In this document: positions 59,380 to 64,000 of the stretch, piece after piece
Numbering within the stretch: the first letter of the stretch is position 1
How the letters are laid out: the number at the start of each line of letters is the position of its first letter
Assembly: GCF_000429665.1 (NCBI RefSeq)
Contig: NZ_AUCH01000018.1
Location: 61,776 to 125,775 of the forward strand
Length of the DNA: 64,000 nucleotides
Source of the DNA: Azovibrio restrictus DSM 23866
Lineage (GTDB): Bacteria > Pseudomonadota > Gammaproteobacteria > Burkholderiales > Rhodocyclaceae
Reading direction: 5' to 3'
Position numbers and translations under genes: made by a program
Notes under the pieces: generated by a model
What the model saw: the letters and a program-made list of their open reading frames with translations, nothing else
The model's database searches: none
What the model was told of the DNA's origin: nothing

Positions 59380-60464
59380 TCGGTGACGGCGGGGTAGCGC
59401 CAGCAGCAGTCCTCGTCTTCGTCCTCGTCCGGGGCCTGCTGCTCGCTGACGTCCAGGACCAGGTCCAGCTCCTTCTTCAGCCGGGCCATCATCTCGTTGG
59501 ACAGGTAGTGGTAATGCAGGTCCAGGCGCTGCAGGCGGCGGATCTTGCTGCTGGCCAGCAGGGCCTCGGCGCCCTTGTCCGACAGGGTGCCCTTGGAAAG
59601 GTCCAGGGTCTCGATGCTGTCCAGGACCGGCGCCTCGGCGATGGCTTCGGCAATCTGGTCGGCCAGTTCGCTGTCGGCCAGGGCCAGGTACTTCAGCCGG
59701 GGGAACAGGGTGCCGTCCATGAAGGGCTGCAGGTCCTCCAGGGCGGCGTTAAAGCCATAGTCTTCCACCCCCAGGTACAGGTTGAGGAATTCCAGGTTCG
59801 GCAACCGGGCGCCGGTAATGGTCTGGATGATGCTCTGGGGCAGGCCGCCGCACTCGATGGTCAGTGCCTTGAGATGGGCGTGCTCCAGGGGCTGCTGGCT
59901 CAGCACCAGGCCGGTGGAACCCTTGATGTGCAGGCGTTCGAGTTGGGGAAAGGCGGCAAACAGGCGGGTGTAGTCGCCCTGGATGATCCAGGAAATCTCG
60001 CACTCCTCGCTATCCATGTCGCCGACGAACAGCTCCTTCAGGTTGGGCAGCCGGGCGCTGTGCTCGCACAGGTAATCCAGGCCGGCCTGGGGGTCTTGCT
60101 CGTAGGGCGTTTCCCAGGCGCCGATCACCAGGGCGCTGACTTCGGCGGCCTGGGGGCTGTCCACGAAAGCCTGCACCTTCTCCAGCAGGGTCTTGCCGGC
60201 CTCGGCCTCGTCGTAACTGACCACGATCCGCCGGGCGTGCTTCTTCTCGCTGGCGCTCTCCTTTTCCACGTAACCCTTGCGGGTCTTCTCGCCAATCAGC
60301 TTTTCCGCTTCCTTCAGGGCCCGCTCGGGGGAATCGTAGCTGCTCACCTTCTCCTGGCCGGCAGTGCCGATCTTGCCGTAGCTCACGGTGCAATTGCTGC
60401 CGTCCACGGCGATCTGCCAGAACTTGTGGGACTTGGAATCAGAAAACTCGAAGTAGCGCTTCAT
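59376..60464 (-). CDS. STM4015-family WGR and leucine-rich-repeat protein
   Basis: This 362-residue protein starts at ATG 60464 behind GAGGA. A WGR domain (about residues 1-80; the signature reads YGKIGTAGQ) is followed by leucine-rich repeats from about 140 to 335 (LPNLKELFVGDMDSEE, FPQLERLHIKGSTG, LPNLEFLNLYLGVED, FPRLKYLALADSEL, IRRLQRLDLHYHYL). It ends in an acidic tail (DEDEDEDCCWRYPAVTE). It has no catalytic motif, so it may be the scaffold, sensor or substrate of the four enzymes encoded downstream. It is the first gene of the cluster. Confidence 0.88.
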   Translation of the reverse strand: MKRYFEFSDSKSHKFWQIAVDGSNCTVSYGKIGTAGQEKVSSYDSPERALKEAEKLIGEKTRKGYVEKESASEKKHARRIVVSYDEAEAGKTLLEKVQAFVDSPQAAEVSALVIGAWETPYEQDPQAGLDYLCEHSARLPNLKELFVGDMDSEECEISWIIQGDYTRLFAAFPQLERLHIKGSTGLVLSQQPLEHAHLKALTIECGGLPQSIIQTITGARLPNLEFLNLYLGVEDYGFNAALEDLQPFMDGTLFPRLKYLALADSELADQIAEAIAEAPVLDSIETLDLSKGTLSDKGAEALLASSKIRRLQRLDLHYHYLSNEMMARLKKELDLVLDVSEQQAPDEDEDEDCCWRYPAVTE

Positions 60465-60613
60465 GGTCGTCCTCGGAAGTGTTTGAGCCGGTCTGCCGAC
60501 AGCGCCTGGCGCCGCCGATGCCAAATGGGTGGCAAGGGATGGGGGGCAACACTAGCACAATCTCCCGATCCGCCGAAATCCCGGGCCGGGTCAGGGGCTT
60601 GCCGGACAGCCGT

Positions 60614-60976
60614 TCAGCGCAACAGGGCCGCCAGGGTCAGGAGGGCGGTCAGGCCCAGCAGCCACTGAAGCCGGCGCAGGCGCTGCCGGCCGGCTTCCAG
60701 CCCCCGCAACAGCTGGGCGTTCTGGTCCGCCAGTTCCTTCAGCAGCTCCGAGGATTCCGCCAGCTCCTGCTGCAGCTCCGCCAGCCGGTTTTCCGCCGCC
60801 AGGAGCCGCTCCGGCAATTCTTCAGGGCTGGGGGGCGCCGCCGTCCCGTCGGGCACCGGTGCCCGCTGCCGGGTCCGGCGCCAGAGCTTGCCCGCCGCAT
60901 CCACCACCTTGGGCGCCTGGGCCAGCACCTCGGACCAGGGCACCGCCTGCAGCACGGTCAACCAGGGAATCGCCAT
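60614..60976 (-). CDS. Small coiled-coil membrane-anchored protein
   Basis: This 120-residue protein starts at ATG 60976 with GAAGGAG upstream. After an amphipathic start (MAIPWLTVLQAVPWSEVL) a coiled coil spans about residues 52-95 (LLAAENRLAELQQELAESSELLKELADQNAQLL). A C-terminal helix (LQWLLGLTALLTLAALLR) is a likely membrane anchor. It lies 149 bases upstream of the STM4015-type gene on the same strand. No family recognised. Confidence 0.68.
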   Translation of the reverse strand: MAIPWLTVLQAVPWSEVLAQAPKVVDAAGKLWRRTRQRAPVPDGTAAPPSPEELPERLLAAENRLAELQQELAESSELLKELADQNAQLLRGLEAGRQRLRRLQWLLGLTALLTLAALLR

Positions 60977-61277
60977 CTTCAGCTCCTTCGGGGTGGAAGT
61001 TTCTTGGGGATTTTAGGGCAGGGGGCGGGGGAGGGGGCAAAGCGGTTGCGGGGTTGCAGTGCTGGCTGCTGCGGTCGAATTGATCCAAAGCTCCCATATA
61101 ATGCTGTTGGCAATTTTGGGTTTGCAGGGTATCGGGGGTTTTTTGGTACTGCATGCAGTACGGAAGAATCTGCAGGTTTTTAAAACAATGGATTGCACCA
61201 ATGAAACCGCCTGGCTATACGTCGTGAATTCCAGAAATCCCGCAGCATTGCTGCTCACTTCGCGTTAGATCCCCGCC
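60977..61277. other. Intergenic stretch, no certain gene
   Basis: About 300 bases between divergent genes. A 55-codon frame from ATG 61101 (MLLAILGLQGIGG onward, ending 61268) has one hydrophobic stretch and could be a fragment, but no ribosome site supports it. Composition shifts from GC-rich to AT-richer around 61090. Confidence 0.4.
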
Positions 61278-61580
61278 ATGTGGGAACCGATCTCGCTTAC
61301 CGAGCTTGAAGCCCTTATCGCGGAACAACTCCGGTTTTGCACTCCCCTGCAAAGGGAGTCCTTCGCCCGCTGGCGCGTGCCGCTCTACCAAGTTCCCATT
61401 CGCCGGTTCGGCGTACTAGAAAGTGTGTGGGTGGTAGCAGAACTCCCGTCTGGGCTTCTCTACTACGAAGACGTCGAAGAGGGGTTTGAAATTGGAGCCT
61501 TGGGTAGTGACGGAGCACTAATTGAAGCTGGATGCCATCAATATGAGCTTACCCACGTCCTCGCACGGGCCATGCTCTAA
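61278..61580 (+). CDS. Small hypothetical protein, immunity-like
   Basis: A 100-residue soluble protein from ATG 61278 (MWEPISLTELEALIAEQLRF...VLARAML). Helical N-terminus, then a beta-rich core (RFGVLESVWVVAELPSGLLYYEDVEEGFEIG). Size, composition and setting resemble immunity proteins. Family not recognised and ribosome site weak. Confidence 0.58.
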   Translation: MWEPISLTELEALIAEQLRFCTPLQRESFARWRVPLYQVPIRRFGVLESVWVVAELPSGLLYYEDVEEGFEIGALGSDGALIEAGCHQYELTHVLARAML

Positions 61581-61648
61581 CCCGGCATATATGGACTCCG
61601 TCGAGCGGTCTGCACGAAAAGCCGCGCAGGCCGCCCATTTCTTTTTAT

Positions 61649-62074
61649 ATGAGCCCTATGGACACAATCTTTGGCTTCGAACCGGCTCTAGCTGCCGCAA
61701 TGATTGCGGCAGCAATTGCGTATGAGTTCTTTACGTTTGCGCCCCTCATCTTTTCAGCGATCGTAGCCGTACGTCGGCGCACCACAATGCGGCGCAAGTT
61801 TCTATTTGTCGGTTCGGTCGTAGCTCTGACCTACGGCCTGTTACTGGTGTTTCTGGTCACTATTTGTGTCCCCATCTCTGCCTTCATGATCTACGTTGCT
61901 CCCTCGTTGAGGTTTAATGGCTATCTTGAGAACTCCTGGTTCATTGCTGTCGCTGACTTTGCCGTGGAGTGGTGGTGGCTAATTCTCCCGCCTGTGTTCA
62001 TTGCCGCCGCACTGGTCACAACCAGGTATCTTGCCAAGCGCTGGAATGCGATCGTAGATGCGCTTCAGGGCTAA
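61649..62074 (+). CDS. Multi-helix membrane protein, possible membrane immunity protein
   Basis: A 141-residue protein from ATG 61649 (ATG 61658 possible). Three to four hydrophobic helices are visible (around AAAMIAAAIAYEFFTF, FLFVGSVVALTYGLLLVFLV, FAVEWWWLILPPVFIAAALV), with a basic loop (VRRRTTMRRK) predicted cytoplasmic. Membrane immunity proteins protect against pore-forming toxins; that role is inferred from neighbours only. Confidence 0.55.
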   Translation: MSPMDTIFGFEPALAAAMIAAAIAYEFFTFAPLIFSAIVAVRRRTTMRRKFLFVGSVVALTYGLLLVFLVTICVPISAFMIYVAPSLRFNGYLENSWFIAVADFAVEWWWLILPPVFIAAALVTTRYLAKRWNAIVDALQG

Positions 62075-62346
62075 CAATCGTGGCTCGGCTCCCTGTAATC
62101 TTTTTGAATCGAGTGCATTGGACGAGTGGCATCGGCATCTGAATGTGCGGGGAAATATGCCTCCACGCACGGTTTGGGCTCCGTACTGGGGAAAGCTGGG
62201 GAAGGCTGCCACCGCGTCTGAAAAGGCTTTACGTTGAGTTTCATCACCATAAACCCTGAAGAACGATACTCGGCTGCCGAAATTAAGAATATTCCGATAG
62301 TTCAAGTCGGTCAGCTCCTCGATCTGAACGTTAGAGCTGACCCATA

Positions 62347-62624
62347 ATGCGACCGGTTCCCGCTATCGTAGGTGGCGCTAGAGTTGTCTGCTATACGCCC
62401 ATAGACTTACGCCATCGCCTCACCGGAAACGCAAAACAAATCGTTGGCGGCGCGCTTCTTGGGCCAGCGAGTGGTCTGGCTATATGCCAATACGAAGGTG
62501 ACACGACGCCGAATGGAACAGCTTGTCCGATACCTGGCACGAAACCCTCGAAGATGCAAAAGAGCAGGCCGAGTTCGAGTACGAAGGCACGAGCAACACG
62601 TGGTCGATACTGGAGAACAAATGA
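62347..62624 (+). pseudogene. Broken immunity-type gene (internal deletion/frameshift)
   Basis: From ATG 62347 one frame reads DLRHRLTGNAKQIVGG, then GPASGLAICQYEGD. After about 62497 the homologous continuation lies in another frame: DAEWNSLSDTWHETLEDAKEQ, then AEFEYEG, to TGA 62622. In my recollection of this small-protein pattern, a short tyrosine/phenylalanine-rich strand joins the two halves. Its absence plus the frame change indicates a small deletion. The ATG overlaps a TAA ending a short upstream frame (62222-62347), possibly a toxin tail. Confidence 0.62.
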
Positions 62625-62700
62625 GACCCCCAACGAAGCCCTATCTCGCCGCTCCAGGGGACGCCCGAGATGCTGGTGAACTCAAACGGTCGGGAGTTGC

Positions 62701-63003
62701 ATGCCATTGAAGATCGTGCGTACCGGGACATGGCTTTACGATGGCGCGGTGGATCGGCCGGTCGACATCATCGCCTTTGAATATGACTGGTGGTATAGCC
62801 TTGCTGCAAAAGATGGACTGCTGGATGACAACGAGCAGCCAACTCCACTCGGGCCAGACGGCTGTCTCTATTACGTACGATTTCAACTTGCCCTTGATCC
62901 AAGCGAGCCCACCTGGGTTGACTCTGCTGGGTATCAACAGCTCTCGGACGCCATGGCCGTTGCCCAGGAGAAAGTCGTAGGGAAGATACACTGGCTCAGA
63001 TAA
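62701..63003 (+). CDS. Small hypothetical protein, immunity-like
   Basis: A 100-residue acidic, aromatic-rich protein from ATG 62701 with GGGAG eight bases upstream. The order RTGTWLYDGAVDRPVDIIAFEYDWWYSLA then PLGPDGCLYYVRF recurs in small proteins of toxin-immunity loci. Soluble, no signal peptide. Function inferred from pattern and context. Confidence 0.62.
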   Translation: MPLKIVRTGTWLYDGAVDRPVDIIAFEYDWWYSLAAKDGLLDDNEQPTPLGPDGCLYYVRFQLALDPSEPTWVDSAGYQQLSDAMAVAQEKVVGKIHWLR

Positions 63004-63067
63004 CCGACCTGCGAAATCCCAAGGGGCTGGTGTGTTAGCGACGCTCAGCCGCAGGGAATCCCAGGCC

Positions 63068-63285
63068 ATGGCAACCGTATCTGTGCAGATCGTTCGGTTT
63101 GTGGACGACTACCAGCCCGGCATTGTCGAGTGTCAATTGGTCGATGCCGAAGGGAATGCGCGCCTTTTTATCGAAAAGGTCCTGATTGTGACCGCCGAAG
63201 ACCTCTGCTTGGATAGTTCATATCCCGCAGACGGAGCCATCGCATGCGAAATCGAAGCGGAGTGGTCTGACGACCAAGGCCGTCA
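63068..63285 (+). pseudogene. 5' part of an immunity-like gene, truncated by IS91-type sequence
   Basis: From ATG 63068 the frame reads MATVSVQIVRFVDDYQPG, then LVDAEGNARLFIEKV and AIACEIEAEWSDDQGRQ. Around 63286 transposase sequence begins in another frame. The first frame then runs on as Ser/Arg-rich read-through to 63484. The native C-terminus is missing. Confidence 0.65.
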
Positions 63286-63867
63286 GTGTTTCGTGGCAAG
63301 TTTGTTGCCGGCCTCGATCATTTGCGCCAGCAGGGACAGCTGCCCGAAGCACTTGATCAAGCGGCTTGGCAAACGCTCAAGCACACCCTGCACGTCCACG
63401 ACTGGGTGGTCTATGCCAAGCAACCGCTCGGCGGCCCCCTGGCCGTACTCGACTATCTCGGGCGTTATACGCCCCGGGTGGTGATATCCAACGAGCGGAT
63501 CATCGGCATCGCCAACGGCCAGGCGGCTTTCCGGGTACGGGCGGATAGCGGGGGCAAGAAGCGCGTGCTGCGTCTGGCGGGAAGCGAGCTCATCGCCCGC
63601 TTTCTACTGCATCTGCTGCCCAGCGGCTTCAAGCGCATCCGGCACTATGGCCTGCTCTCGCCCGCGAGAAAGAAAGTCGGGCTGGCGGCGGCGCGCTCGG
63701 CCCTGGCCGTGCCGCCGCCGGAACCGGCGATCATCGAATCGGTGACGGCATTCCTGCACCGGGTGGCTCGCCTTGCGTCGATGTGCTGTCCGCACTGCGG
63801 CGGGCAGTTTCGGGTTACCGCCACGCTGCTGCCGCAGTGCGTGGCAACGGCCCGAGGACCGCCATGA
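63286..63867 (+). mobile_element. IS91-family transposase, 5'-truncated
   Basis: The frame encodes the C-terminal 193 residues of an IS91-type (Y2, HUH-class) transposase. It opens at FRGKFVAGLDHL, which is internal in full-length relatives. HDWVVYAKQPLGGP then YLGRYTPRVVISN follow; the Tyr-x3-Tyr in YLGRY matches the paired catalytic tyrosines. After LPSGFKRIRHYGLL a CCPHCGG zinc site is near the end. The N-terminal zinc and HUH motifs are absent, so it is inactive alone. An ATGA overlap leads into a frame open to the window edge (63864-64000), too short to judge. Confidence 0.85.
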
Positions 63868-64000
63868 GACGCTGCATCAAGCCACTGCTGACGGTTTCTC
63901 CAACGGATGGCCAGACCATTCTCGGAAGGCTTCGCCCTGCGGCCTACTCAGTGATTCCCGAGCAGCTACGCAAGCATGATCGAGCCGGTTTGCTTCTCCC

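Noticed and set aside
61101..61268. 55-codon hydrophobic frame near a TATAAT
   Set aside because: The TATAAT has no -35 at suitable distance and the frame has no ribosome site. Possible fragment only.
63864..64000. Open frame overlapping the transposase stop by ATGA
   Set aside because: Only 45 codons before the window ends, with no recognisable motif. It cannot be distinguished from IS end sequence.

Overview
The window is a GC-rich bacterial chromosome segment, with densely packed, largely overlapping operons. Gene content (class Ia nrdAB behind a cobalamin riboswitch, a TonB siderophore receptor, an EmrAB-type pump with its own outer-membrane lipoprotein, MipA with a two-component system, SbcCD) suggests a free-living betaproteobacterium, possibly Rhodocyclales. 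That placement is inference from content and composition. No rRNA, tRNA or CRISPR array was recognised.

Layout. (1) 1-5.8 kb, minus strand: the first 1662 residues of a very large protein with two alpha/beta-hydrolase regions, an aminopeptidase-N-domain-like segment and a CHAT caspase-like protease. It runs off the left edge and is preceded by an M15-type peptidoglycan peptidase. (2) 6-11.3 kb, plus: sbcD, a histidine-phosphatase gene and sbcC, all overlapping by ATGA. (3) 11.4-16.3 kb: a DUF1266 membrane protein, a NERD nuclease-helicase, two tiny genes and a zinc-ribbon protein with a DUF1887-like nuclease end. (4) 16.3-20.4 kb, minus: a Fur-box siderophore receptor with a DUF1624-type membrane protein and a DUF4198 periplasmic protein. 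(5) 20.5-24.8 kb, minus: nrdAB under a cobalamin riboswitch. (6) 25-28.8 kb, plus: a WGR-DUF4132 protein (E. coli YehI/MolR type).

(7) 30.3-40.6 kb, minus and visibly AT-richer: a chain of small unrelated immunity-type genes mixed with broken Rhs core pieces and orphan Rhs toxin tails. Several tail/immunity pairs overlap by a few bases. No intact rhs gene is present. (8) 40.7-47.3 kb, plus: four overlapping genes, MoxR ATPase, DUF5682, VWA and SWIM zinc finger, matching E. coli yehL, yehM, yehP and yehQ. The Rhs debris therefore lies between yehI and yehLMPQ homologues, which are neighbours in E. coli. (9) 47.4-52.3 kb: a TetR regulator divergent from an OprM/EmrA/EmrB tripartite pump, with a perfect palindromic operator over the pump -10 element. 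(10) 52.3-55.2 kb: a MipA/OmpV porin-like protein and an OmpR-type two-component pair.

(11) 55.2-60.5 kb, minus: a complete Salmonella STM4011-STM4015-type cluster (two radical SAM proteins, an alkaline-phosphatase-superfamily hydrolase, an ATP-grasp protein, and a WGR plus leucine-rich-repeat protein). Its biochemical function is not, to my knowledge, established. (12) 61.2-64 kb, plus: a second small immunity-type island with a broken gene, ending where a 5'-truncated IS91-type transposase is fused to a truncated gene.

The strongest candidates for undescribed biology are the STM4011-4015 cluster, the yeh-type MoxR/VWA system with its separated WGR partner, and the CHAT/dual-hydrolase protein.
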